NCBI RefSeq assembly: GCF_001894745.1
Contig: NZ_BBYF01000002.1
Span: forward strand, 310,001-374,000
Length of the DNA stretch: 64,000 nt
Direction of reading: 5' to 3'
DNA from: Paenibacillus sp. NAIST15-1
Lineage (GTDB): Bacteria; Bacillota; Bacilli; Paenibacillales; Paenibacillaceae
The notes beneath the pieces are model-generated. The model did no database searches. It saw nothing but the letters and a program-made list of their open reading frames with translations, and was not told the origin of the DNA. Made by a program: the position numbers and the translations under genes. Numbering within the stretch: position 1 is the stretch's first letter; each line of letters starts with the position of its first letter. Shown here piece by piece: positions 43,904 to 52,582 of the stretch.

Positions 43904-46774
43904 ATGAGATTTGCTGTTTTGGATTTTGAGACGACCGGCAGTCAGCCGAACGATGAAATAATTCAAATTGGTTTGGTTATTCTTGGCCATGATTTGAAGA
44001 TAGAACGCGAATATCATACGCTTGTGCGGCCAACTGTTCCCATACCGGAATTTATATCGCAGCTCACTGGCATTACCGGGGAAGATGTGAAGGATGCTCC
44101 GGATATTGATGATGCCATGACGGGGCTTGTCCCTTTGCTAGGGGATGTCGTACTGGTCGGCCATAATGTTGCCTTCGATTATCAATTCCTATGCAGGGCT
44201 CTGGAACAGACAGGATATTTGCCGTTCACAGGTCGTATATTAGATACAATTGAACTGCTTCGCATCCTCTTTCCATCGCTGCCTTCCTTCCAGCTTGGAT
44301 CTGTGTCACATGAAATGGGGATTGTTCATGATCGCCCGCACCAAGCAGATAGTGATGCGAGGGCGACAGCAGATATATTTATTCGCTGCTTAGAAGCGAT
44401 TGACCAGCTTCCGTTATTGACGCTACAGCGCGTCGTTGATGTGTTTGGCGATCAAGAGGAGCGGGATTTGAAATGGCTGCTTGCAGAGAAGCTTCAGGAG
44501 CGCGAGGTGTCTGATTGGACAGAAGAAGAAGGGTATCATCCGTTCCGCCAATTGACGTTGAAGCAAGCGGATTGGACAGAGACGGAGGCGCCGCGTGATT
44601 CTTCAGCAGAGAACCCACTTAAGGGAGTAACCTTCGCTCAGTTCCTAGATCAGGTTAAGACGAATCTGGCAAGCCGTTTGGATAATTATGAGCCGCGCGA
44701 ATCGCAGGAGCAGATGTTCAATGAAGTGATGGAGTGCTTCGAACAAGAACATCACCTGCTAATCGAAGCAGGTACTGGTACCGGCAAGTCGCTTGGGTAC
44801 TTGCTGCCATCCATATATCAGAGTGTTTCTCAAGAGAGCAAAGTGATTGTTAGCACTCACACAATCAATCTGCAAGAACAGCTGAGACAGCGTGATTTGC
44901 CGCTCTTGGAGAAGATTGTGCCGGTTCCATTTAAGGCATCCGTATTAAAAGGCCGCAGTCACTATTTGTGTTTGAGAAAATTTGAACATAAAATAAGTAA
45001 TAGAGAGTATGTACATGCACGCGATGATAGTTTGACAGCTGCCCAAATGCTGGTGTGGCTCAGTCAGACGGAGCATGGAGATGACGAAGAACTGCATTTC
45101 GTTCATAAGGGTGCAGACTTCTGGGATACCGTTGCCAGTGATAGTGATTCCTGTCTGAATCGCGCATGTCCTTGGTTCCGTCGGTGCTTCTACCACCGGG
45201 CGAAGAATGATGCGAATTTATCGGACATTATTATAACGAATCATTCCCTATTGTTTACGGACGTAATTGCGGAGCATCGTTTGCTCCCCGCATACGAGCA
45301 GCTTGTCGTAGACGAAGCACATCACTTCGAAGAAACGGCAGGCAAACATTTAGGCATTCACTTGCAATATTTTTCACTCATTCATCCGCTGACCCAATTG
45401 TTCAAAGACAGCAAGAATGGTGCGCTTGTATTGCTGCAGCAGCGTCTTCGCTTGTCAGGCAATGAAAAAGCGCTCGTATGGGCTGAAGGGATCGAGAAGC
45501 TGTTAACACAGCTTGTCGATGTTAAGGATCAATGGGATCGGCTGCATGAGCTGCTCTATCAAATGCTTCCTTCCATGAATGAAGCGGGGCAGGCGGAAGG
45601 CGGGCAAGCTGTTCTCCGGCTGCCATCTGGCAATCGTCCTGATGGATGGAGCTCCGTATCGGAGCTCGAAGGCGATATTCACACGCGTTTAAGTGATATT
45701 GTTCGTTCGGGGGAGAAGCTCGTCAATGAATGGAAGGATTATGATGATGATGAAGTGCAGGGCGTCACGGCTGATGTGACAGGTTTATTCAAGGACATAG
45801 GGCAGCTTCGCGATGAATTCCGTGAATTTATGCAAGGCAAGGATGCGGATACCGTGTACTGGATGGAAGGCAATCTCCAATACAAGCATAAATCAATGCA
45901 AATGTATGCGGTCCCTGTCGATGTAAGCGAAGCGCTGAAGCGATACTTCTTCGAGCCGAAGAAGAGCGTAATCTTAACTTCGGCTACATTGTCCGTTGAT
46001 AAATCATTCCAATTCGTAGCTGAACAACTTGGCTTGAAGGATGCGCAGCGGGATGGTCGTCTAAATACGGTCATACTTCCGTCGCCGTTCAACTACCGGG
46101 AACAAGCACTTGTTGTCATCCCGCGTGACTTCCCTAGTGTGAAGGGAGCATCAGATGCCAAGTTTAACTCGACGCTGATGCAGTCCTTGGCTGATGTAGC
46201 CAAGGTAACAGAAGGACGTATGCTTGTCTTATTCACGTCATACCGCATGCTGCGGGATGTGTATGAACCGCTGAAGGAGGCGCTTAGCCTGCATGGCATT
46301 CAAGTGCTGGGACAAGGGATTGACAGCGGCAACCGAAGCAAGCTGACACGCCGATTCCGAGATCAGCCGAATTCAGTCCTGCTAGGAACGAGCAGCTTCT
46401 GGGAAGGCGTTGATATTCCAGGAGATGCGTTGACATGTCTTGCGATTGTACGACTGCCATTCCAGCCACCGAATCATCCACTCGTGGAAGCGAAGTGCGA
46501 TCGGCTGAAGCGGATGAATCAGAATCCATTCCGCAAATATTCCGTCCCACAGGCTGTAATTCGCTTCAAGCAAGGATTCGGCCGCCTTGTGCGTACGACG
46601 CAGGATAAGGGAATTGTCATCATTTATGACACTCGTGTAATAGAGACAAGCTACGGCAAACATTTTCTTTACTCGCTGCCTGGCCCAAAAATGGAGCATA
46701 TGGCAACAGAACAACTTGTACCACGTATTGATACGTGGCTAGACCATAATCAAAGAGGTATTGGAGAGCGATGA
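43904..46774 (+). CDS. dinG: ATP-dependent helicase DinG with N-terminal exonuclease domain
   Basis: A 956-residue protein. The N-terminal DEDD exonuclease domain has VLDFETTG, VGHNVAFDYQF and HQADSDARATA. The helicase part is of the XPD/DinG class, with EAGTGTGKSLGYLLP (Walker A near residue 290), VVDEAHH and GFGRLVRTTQDKG. Four cysteines, Cys356, Cys417, Cys422 and Cys428, have the x4/x5 spacing of the iron-sulfur ligands of E. coli DinG. The ATG at 43904 follows GAGAGGAAAG and directly begins the nuclease domain; upstream in-frame ATGs give unrelated residues. Confidence 0.94.
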   Translation: MRFAVLDFETTGSQPNDEIIQIGLVILGHDLKIEREYHTLVRPTVPIPEFISQLTGITGEDVKDAPDIDDAMTGLVPLLGDVVLVGHNVAFDYQFLCRALEQTGYLPFTGRILDTIELLRILFPSLPSFQLGSVSHEMGIVHDRPHQADSDARATADIFIRCLEAIDQLPLLTLQRVVDVFGDQEERDLKWLLAEKLQEREVSDWTEEEGYHPFRQLTLKQADWTETEAPRDSSAENPLKGVTFAQFLDQVKTNLASRLDNYEPRESQEQMFNEVMECFEQEHHLLIEAGTGTGKSLGYLLPSIYQSVSQESKVIVSTHTINLQEQLRQRDLPLLEKIVPVPFKASVLKGRSHYLCLRKFEHKISNREYVHARDDSLTAAQMLVWLSQTEHGDDEELHFVHKGADFWDTVASDSDSCLNRACPWFRRCFYHRAKNDANLSDIIITNHSLLFTDVIAEHRLLPAYEQLVVDEAHHFEETAGKHLGIHLQYFSLIHPLTQLFKDSKNGALVLLQQRLRLSGNEKALVWAEGIEKLLTQLVDVKDQWDRLHELLYQMLPSMNEAGQAEGGQAVLRLPSGNRPDGWSSVSELEGDIHTRLSDIVRSGEKLVNEWKDYDDDEVQGVTADVTGLFKDIGQLRDEFREFMQGKDADTVYWMEGNLQYKHKSMQMYAVPVDVSEALKRYFFEPKKSVILTSATLSVDKSFQFVAEQLGLKDAQRDGRLNTVILPSPFNYREQALVVIPRDFPSVKGASDAKFNSTLMQSLADVAKVTEGRMLVLFTSYRMLRDVYEPLKEALSLHGIQVLGQGIDSGNRSKLTRRFRDQPNSVLLGTSSFWEGVDIPGDALTCLAIVRLPFQPPNHPLVEAKCDRLKRMNQNPFRKYSVPQAVIRFKQGFGRLVRTTQDKGIVIIYDTRVIETSYGKHFLYSLPGPKMEHMATEQLVPRIDTWLDHNQRGIGER

Positions 46775-46790
46775 GAGGGGCTTGTTCAGA

Positions 46791-47438
46791 ATGAAAGCAC
46801 TAAAGATATCAGAAGCTGTCGTTCGGCGATTACCCGTGTATTTACGTCATCTATTGGAATTGAAGCAGCGAGAAGTGCTCACAGTTTCTTCTCAAGATTT
46901 GGGACAGAAGCTGAACTTGAATCCTGCGCAAATTCGGAAGGATCTAGCGTATTTCGGCGACTTCGGCCGCAAGGGCATTGGGTATGATGTATCGTATTTG
47001 ATTCAACAAATCAGACATATTTTGAAACTGGATCAAGTTATCCATGTTGGATTGGTCGGTGCAGGTAAATTAGGTCACGCACTCTGTAACTACACCGTAT
47101 ACTTGAAAGATAATATGAAGATCGTTGCAGTGTTCGATGCACAGGAATCCAAAATCAATACCGAGATAAATAACCTGAAAGTTCAGCCGATGTCTGACCT
47201 AATTACGACGGTACGCGAGAAGCAAATCCGTATCGGGATTATCACGGTTCCTGCTACAGAAGCTCAGTATGTAGCTGATCAATTTGTAGAGGCGGGAGTA
47301 GAAGCGATCTTGAACTTTGCGCCTGTCATTTTGAGGGTTCCTTCGAATATCCGTGTGCATACTGCCGATTTTACAACGGATTTGTTCAGTTTGGCCTATT
47401 ATTTATCTGATAATGGAAAGGAAGTACCCGCCGAATGA
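46791..47438 (+). CDS. rex: Redox-sensing transcriptional repressor Rex
   Basis: A 215-residue repressor that senses the NADH/NAD+ ratio. The N-terminal winged helix (ISEAVVRRLPVYLRHL, QIRKDLAYFGDFGRKGIGYD) binds DNA and the Rossmann domain (VGLVGAGKLGHAL) binds NADH. Length equals that of B. subtilis Rex. It follows dinG after 16 bases and overlaps mtaD by four, a neighbourhood unlike that in Bacillus. I chose ATG 46791, behind AGAGGGG. Confidence 0.95.
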   Translation: MKALKISEAVVRRLPVYLRHLLELKQREVLTVSSQDLGQKLNLNPAQIRKDLAYFGDFGRKGIGYDVSYLIQQIRHILKLDQVIHVGLVGAGKLGHALCNYTVYLKDNMKIVAVFDAQESKINTEINNLKVQPMSDLITTVREKQIRIGIITVPATEAQYVADQFVEAGVEAILNFAPVILRVPSNIRVHTADFTTDLFSLAYYLSDNGKEVPAE

Positions 47439-48745
47439 CACACCGAATCATTATTAAAAACGGCATGTTCGCCGATTTGTCTCCAACTGCGAAGCAGTCC
47501 TCATTCCATGGGTTCATGGTTGTTGAGAATGATCGCATCGTTCATATTGGATCGGAGCTGCCAGAGCAATATGCAGCAGCTGATGCTGAAATCATCGATG
47601 GCAAAGGTCTATTCTTCATTCCAGGCCTTATTAATACACACGGGCATGCTGCAATGTCTCTGCTTCGTGGGTATGGGGATGACTTGGCGCTTCAGACATG
47701 GCTGCAGGAGAAAATGTGGCCAATGGAAGGCAAGTTCACGGCCAATGATGTCTATTGGGGAACAGCTCTGTCTGTGATCGAAATGCTGAAGGGCGGTACA
47801 ACAACCTTCGTAGATATGTATGACTACATGGACGAAGTAGCGAAGGTATGTGAGCAATCCGGTATCCGTGCATCGCTTATGCGCGGTGCGATTGGCTTAT
47901 GCCCAGAGGATGTACAGCGCGAGAAGCTGAACGAGGCGATTCAATTCGCGAAGGATTGGAATGGGAAGGCAGATGGCCGCATTCGTACGATTATGGCGCC
48001 GCATGCTCCGTATACTTGTCCTCCAGCCTTTATTGAGAGCTTCGTACAGGCTGCTCATGATCTGGATTTGCCATTGCACACGCATATGTCAGAGACAAAG
48101 GCAGAAGTTGAACAGAATGTGAAGGATTATGGAATGCGTCCGGTTGCGCATTTGGAGAAGCTCGGATTCTTCTCCCGTCCTTCCTTCGTTGCGCATGCTG
48201 TTCATTTGACGGACGAAGAGATTGAGACGCTTGCGAAGTATCAAGTTGCGGTATCCCACAATCCAGGAAGCAACCTTAAGCTTGCGAGCGGTGTCGCTCG
48301 TGTTCCTGAGATGCTGCGTGCGGGTGTTGTTGTATCCTTGGGTACGGACGGTGCAGCAAGCAACAACAATCTGGATATGTTCGAAGAAATTCGCCTTACG
48401 GCCTTGATTCATAAAGGGGTGTCCGGCGATCCAACTGCAGTTCCTGCTGCAGAGGCGCTGCGCATGGGTACGATCTATGGCGCGCAGACCATTCGTCTTG
48501 ACGATATTGGAGCGCTTGAAGTAGGCATGAAGGCTGACTTCGTTGCGGTAGATATTGATCAGCCTCATTTCCTGCCACATACCGACTTGGTATCCCACAT
48601 GGTATATTCAGCGTCTGCGAAAGATGTCAAGCATGTATGGGTTGACGGCAAGCAGGTTGTGAAGAATGGGGAATGTTTGACGATGGATGAAGAACGAATC
48701 CTTCGCGAGGCGCAGCAATGCTTTGATGGCTTGCTGGCAAGATAG
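47435..48745 (+). CDS. mtaD: 5-Methylthioadenosine/S-adenosylhomocysteine deaminase
   Basis: A 436-residue amidohydrolase with the metal-binding TH-x-H start (LINTHGHAAMSLLRGYGDDL), substrate-binding LHTHMSETKAEVE, and GTDGAASNNNLDMFEEI. It deaminates methylthioadenosine and S-adenosylhomocysteine. The ATG overlaps the rex stop. The window also has methionine-salvage genes mtnW, mtnX, mtnB, but 10 kb away on the other strand. Confidence 0.9.
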   Translation: MTHRIIIKNGMFADLSPTAKQSSFHGFMVVENDRIVHIGSELPEQYAAADAEIIDGKGLFFIPGLINTHGHAAMSLLRGYGDDLALQTWLQEKMWPMEGKFTANDVYWGTALSVIEMLKGGTTTFVDMYDYMDEVAKVCEQSGIRASLMRGAIGLCPEDVQREKLNEAIQFAKDWNGKADGRIRTIMAPHAPYTCPPAFIESFVQAAHDLDLPLHTHMSETKAEVEQNVKDYGMRPVAHLEKLGFFSRPSFVAHAVHLTDEEIETLAKYQVAVSHNPGSNLKLASGVARVPEMLRAGVVVSLGTDGAASNNNLDMFEEIRLTALIHKGVSGDPTAVPAAEALRMGTIYGAQTIRLDDIGALEVGMKADFVAVDIDQPHFLPHTDLVSHMVYSASAKDVKHVWVDGKQVVKNGECLTMDEERILREAQQCFDGLLAR

Positions 48746-48760
48746 GCAGGAGGAGAATTC

Positions 48761-49279
48761 ATGCAGAGAAGACGCGTACGCCGGAGGTCGCATTGGAAGT
48801 GGTTGATTCCGGTACTCGTTCTCTTATTTCTAGTCGGATTGTTCTTCGCCACTTATCAGTATGTGCAATACATCAATAAGGACGAACGGGTCAAGGAAGC
48901 GGAAATAATAAAGCGGGCGAATGAAGCAGTGAAGCTCGTAAATGTGACAGAAGTGGAGAAGGGTGTATGGGATCAAGTCGTATACATGGTGCGGGGAACT
49001 GACGAACATGGTAAGGAGCAGACCGTGTGGGTACTCCCTGATAAGGTAACTCCTATGGCGGAATCAACCTCTAAAGAGACGATTCAAGCCCAGATAGAAG
49101 CCCAATATCCAGATGCGGATGTAATCCGCATTACGCCAGCATTTAAGGATGATCAATATGTATGGCAGGCATTGGTCAAACGCAAGGATGAACAAGGGGT
49201 TGTTCATTACTTCTATCATTTCTATTCATTTGCGAATGGTTCCTCAATAGGGGATGTCTATACGCTGCCTAATAAATAA
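48761..49279 (+). CDS. tseB: Cell wall elongation regulator TseB-like protein (YpmB, DUF5590)
   Basis: A 172-residue protein with a basic N-terminus (RRRVRRRSHWKW), one membrane segment (about residues 16-36) and an extracytoplasmic body of about 130 residues in two similar halves (VEKGVWDQVVYMVRGTDEHG...). Size, topology and position before the asnS region match YpmB/TseB of B. subtilis, which modulates the penicillin-binding protein PBP2A. GCAGGAGGAG lies upstream. aspB, the usual next gene, is absent. Confidence 0.85.
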   Translation: MQRRRVRRRSHWKWLIPVLVLLFLVGLFFATYQYVQYINKDERVKEAEIIKRANEAVKLVNVTEVEKGVWDQVVYMVRGTDEHGKEQTVWVLPDKVTPMAESTSKETIQAQIEAQYPDADVIRITPAFKDDQYVWQALVKRKDEQGVVHYFYHFYSFANGSSIGDVYTLPNK

Positions 49280-49322
49280 CGTATTCAATGTTAGCCAATA
49301 ACGATTAATAGGCGATTTTGCG

Positions 49323-49383
49323 GCGCTGCTGCTTTGCATATGACGTACATATTGTACGCTATACGAAGCAGCAGCGCTTTTTG
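49323..49383 (+). terminator. Strong intrinsic terminator after tseB
   Basis: A perfect 12-bp stem, GCGCTGCTGCTT (49323-49334) with AAGCAGCAGCGC (49366-49377), a second inner stem CGTAC/GTACG, then TTTTTG. Confidence 0.88.
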
Positions 49384-49450
49384 TATTGGAGTAACTCCAT
49401 TTCGATGGCAATCATGGTACACATTACATCCATAGTTGAAGTGACATATG

Positions 49451-49459
49451 TGATATACT
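49451..49459 (+). promoter_or_regulatory. Extended -10 promoter before the protease pair
   Basis: TGATATACT at 49451-49459 fits TGn-TATACT. The heptamer TGATATA occurs here and again at 49462 and 49493, which might form a regulator-binding array. No strong -35. Confidence 0.45.
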
Positions 49460-49522
49460 CTTGATATATCAGAAAGAGATTACTAGGGGTATTGATATAT
49501 ATTTGCAACAGGAGGTTTCAGC

Positions 49523-50086
49523 ATGGCGAAAAAGATTCGAATCATGCCTACTTTGCTCATTATGGTCACGACAGCTGTTGTACTATTTGGAGGTTGGACA
49601 CTGTATGAACATAATTTCGTGAAGCAGCCTGTGGAACGAGTATTGAAGCAGCATGCTGAAATTACGCAGTATGATGTTCAATGGTATCCTGATGCGCTGC
49701 AAGTGAAACTGAAGAGCAAGGATGGCACCAATATTAGCAGCCTGATTGAAAGAGTGTCGGACGAGCTGCAACAGAATTCGAGCGGGAAAAAAGTACAATT
49801 GGAATACTTGAATGATGAGAGCACGCCGCTTATCGATAAGTTATGGTCACGTGCAATGTTTGACATTGCAGATGCAATGGTACATCAGAAATACAGCGAT
49901 ATTCCTGTTAGGTTGAAGGAACTGCAACAGCAAAATCCAGGTATTCAGATCCAAACTGAAATGGATTCACGATATGTGTATATTCAACTCAAGGATGAGA
50001 AAGGAAGCAAGACCGTATTGCTTCCTTTGCAAGCATCGCCTGTGGGGGTATGGCCTAATGAAAAAGCAACGGCAATCCGTTCGTAG
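49523..50086 (+). CDS. Membrane-anchored protein of unknown function beside an FtsH-like protease
   Basis: A 187-residue protein with one N-terminal membrane segment (about residues 8-27) and a body facing the outside, rich in beta-forming and charged stretches (VERVLKQHAEITQYDVQWYP, VQLEYLNDESTPL). I recognise no family. CAGGAGG precedes the ATG. It overlaps the next gene by 29 bases, so the two are translationally coupled and its product probably acts with that membrane protease as substrate, adaptor or regulator (inference). Confidence 0.8.
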   Translation: MAKKIRIMPTLLIMVTTAVVLFGGWTLYEHNFVKQPVERVLKQHAEITQYDVQWYPDALQVKLKSKDGTNISSLIERVSDELQQNSSGKKVQLEYLNDESTPLIDKLWSRAMFDIADAMVHQKYSDIPVRLKELQQQNPGIQIQTEMDSRYVYIQLKDEKGSKTVLLPLQASPVGVWPNEKATAIRS

Positions 50087-51578
50087 TTGGGAATTGGCAT
50101 TAGGGATCGTAATCCCAGCAATATTATTTGTCAGTTATCTTGGAGTTAATATATGGCCGGTCATCGCGGCAGTTGCCGCGATTAGTGCTCTTCTGCTGTT
50201 TGTAAATCGCAGAGGACAAGCTGGCTTGGCGCGTTCGTCAGGGCGTGCGAAGTCAGGCAATAATCAGATTAGTGAAATGAGCTTCGAGCGTATTGGCGGG
50301 CAGGATAGAGCCAAGAATGAATTGATTGAAGCTCTTGATTTTCTGGTACGGCCAGATGACATTCGTAAATTCGGGATTCGTCCAATGAAAGGGATATTGT
50401 TAACTGGCCCCCCAGGAACGGGGAAAACGTTAATGGCGAAAGCATCTGCTCATTATGCAGACGCGATATTTATTGGTGTGTCAGGCAGTGAGTTTGTTGA
50501 GATGTATGTCGGTGTCGGAGCGGGACGTGTACGAGAGCTGTTCAAGGAAGCAAGACAGCGTGCAGAGAAAGAGAAAAAACAAAATGCAGTTATCTTCATT
50601 GATGAAATTGATGTGATCGGCGGCAAGCGTGAAGGTGGGCAACAAAAAGAGTATGATCAAACGCTCAACCAGCTGTTGACGGAGATGGATGGACTGTACG
50701 CAGATGAGTCACCGCGTATTCTGGTAATGGCGGCCACGAACCGTAAAGAGATGCTGGACAGTGCATTGCTGCGCCCAGGCCGTTTTGATCGTCATATCCA
50801 AGTAGATATGCCGGATAAGAAGGGACGCAAGCATATTTTGGAGCTGCATGCTACGAATAAGCCACTGGCGGAAGAAGTAAGTCTGGAGCAAATCGCAGAA
50901 GAAACGTTCGGCTTCTCAGGCGCTCAATTAGAGAGCGTCCTGAATGAGGCGGCTATTTATGCAATGCGTCAGGAGCAAGAGGCGATTACGATGGAGCATC
51001 TCTCGCTTGCGATTGATAAGACGTTAATGGGAGAGAAGAGTGATCGAGAGACGAATGAGGAAGAACGACGCCGGGTGGCGATTCATGAACTTGGACATGC
51101 GATAGCCGCAGAGCTTGTCCGGCCGGGAAGCGTATCTCAAGTTGCGTTAAGCCCTCGCGGCCAAGCATTAGGCTATGTTCGACATCAACCACAGGGAGAT
51201 CGCTACCTGTATACAAAGCCGTTTCTTGAGGAGCAAATCATCATTGCGCTGGGCGGATCGGTAGCAGAGGAGTTGTTCTACGGCAACCGTAGTACGGGCT
51301 CACAGGGGGACTTCGATCAAGCACTCAACATTGTAGAGACGATGGTGAATGCAGGATTGACGGATCTCGGCATTGTACGTTTGAAACATCTCTCACCAGA
51401 TGTCTTGACAAAAGAAACGCAGACGATTATGGTAGATTTGACCTATCGAACGCGTGAATTGTTGGAACAGCACCGAGATGCTTTTGAGCGATGTTTGCAG
51501 CGTCTGTTGGAAGAGGAATTGGTGAACGGAGATACGTTCCGGTGTCTGTTATGTGACAAGAAACAATTACCAGCGTGA
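50058..51578 (+). CDS. FtsH-like membrane AAA+ zinc protease
   Basis: A 506-residue protein with two closely spaced membrane segments (about residues 13-28 and 31-48), an AAA+ domain (Walker A GPPGTGKT near residue 117, FIDEIDVIGGKR, arginine-finger region LRPGRFDRH) and a metalloprotease domain with HELGH at 343-347 and a likely third ligand, Asp418 (QGDFDQA). Unlike cell-division FtsH, which has about 70 residues outside between its two helices, almost nothing lies outside here. It is thus a paralogue of FtsH. I chose ATG 50058; earlier in-frame codons lie within the previous gene. Confidence 0.9.
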   Translation: MKKQRQSVRSWELALGIVIPAILFVSYLGVNIWPVIAAVAAISALLLFVNRRGQAGLARSSGRAKSGNNQISEMSFERIGGQDRAKNELIEALDFLVRPDDIRKFGIRPMKGILLTGPPGTGKTLMAKASAHYADAIFIGVSGSEFVEMYVGVGAGRVRELFKEARQRAEKEKKQNAVIFIDEIDVIGGKREGGQQKEYDQTLNQLLTEMDGLYADESPRILVMAATNRKEMLDSALLRPGRFDRHIQVDMPDKKGRKHILELHATNKPLAEEVSLEQIAEETFGFSGAQLESVLNEAAIYAMRQEQEAITMEHLSLAIDKTLMGEKSDRETNEEERRRVAIHELGHAIAAELVRPGSVSQVALSPRGQALGYVRHQPQGDRYLYTKPFLEEQIIIALGGSVAEELFYGNRSTGSQGDFDQALNIVETMVNAGLTDLGIVRLKHLSPDVLTKETQTIMVDLTYRTRELLEQHRDAFERCLQRLLEEELVNGDTFRCLLCDKKQLPA

Positions 51579-51599
51579 TTTCACGCTGGTTTTTCTTTT
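51569..51599 (+). terminator. Intrinsic terminator of the FtsH-like gene
   Basis: ACCAGCGTGA (51569-51578) pairs with TCACGCTGGT (51581-51590), followed by a T-tract. The gene's stop codon is inside the stem. Confidence 0.88.
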
Positions 51600-51709
51600 T
51601 TGCTCTCATATTCATGATAAGATAAGGTGAGGTACCTATGCACTGATAACGAAACCATCATCTCGGGTACACTATGCAGAGCATAGCAACAGGAAAGGTG
51701 GAAGAAACC

Positions 51710-52582
51710 ATGTTTTTCAAAAAGATCGGCGTCATCGGCGGCGGTACAATGGGCCAAGGCATTGCAGAAATGCTTGCTGTCAAAGGCTTGGACGTGCTGT
51801 TGGTGGAGCAATCGCCGGAGAAGCTGGATCACGCGTATGAAATGATTGAAACGAGCCTGGATAAGCAGCTTGAAAAATGGGCAATCACACAGGCCGAAAA
51901 AAAATTAATTCTTTCGCGCATACATAAAGTGACGCATCTGGCGGAACTAAGTGCATGCGATATGGTAATTGAAACAATATCTGAAGATCTGGAAGCGAAG
52001 AAATTGGTCTTCGCTGAACTGGATCGCGTATGTCCAAGCAGCATTATCTTGGCGAGCAACACATCAACACTGTCCTTGACAGAAATGGCAAGCTCAACGA
52101 AGTATCCTGAGCGTGTTATTGGCATGCACTTTATTCATCCGGTCTCCAAAGTCGATCTCGTGGAAATTATCCGCGGGTTGAAAACTTCTGACACTACTTT
52201 CAATGAAACAAAACGTTTCGTTGAAGAAGTTGTGCAAAAGAAAGGCATCATGGTATATGAGTCGCCAGGCTTTGTGACTTCACGCATGATCTGCCTTCTC
52301 ATCAATGAGGCATTGCATGAATTGCAAGAAGGCGTCGCTTCTGCAGAAGATATCGACAGCGCGATGAGAATCGGATATAATTTCCAATACGGGCCGCTTG
52401 AAATGGCTGACCGTTTCGGCTTGGATTCCATACTTGCAGCGTTGGAGCGCATGTTCCGCGAGTTCGGCGATATTAAATATCGTCCGTCCGTATTGCTGAA
52501 AAAAATGGTGCGCGCAGGCCACCTCGGCGTGAAATCGGGCGTCGGATTTTTCAAGTATGATAAGGATGGGGATAGACTATGA
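51710..52582 (+). CDS. 3-Hydroxyacyl-CoA (3-hydroxybutyryl-CoA) dehydrogenase
   Basis: A 290-residue NAD-dependent enzyme of the Hbd/FadB type. The Rossmann start IGVIGGGTMGQGIAEMLA, ASNTSTLSLTEMA, GMHFIHPV (catalytic His) and the C-terminal domain ending GVKSGVGFFKYD are visible. It interconverts 3-hydroxyacyl- and acetoacyl-CoA in fatty-acid or butyrate/PHB metabolism. ATG 51710 follows AAAGGTGG; ackA overlaps the stop by four bases. B. subtilis lacks both genes at this site. Confidence 0.92.
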   Translation: MFFKKIGVIGGGTMGQGIAEMLAVKGLDVLLVEQSPEKLDHAYEMIETSLDKQLEKWAITQAEKKLILSRIHKVTHLAELSACDMVIETISEDLEAKKLVFAELDRVCPSSIILASNTSTLSLTEMASSTKYPERVIGMHFIHPVSKVDLVEIIRGLKTSDTTFNETKRFVEEVVQKKGIMVYESPGFVTSRMICLLINEALHELQEGVASAEDIDSAMRIGYNFQYGPLEMADRFGLDSILAALERMFREFGDIKYRPSVLLKKMVRAGHLGVKSGVGFFKYDKDGDRL

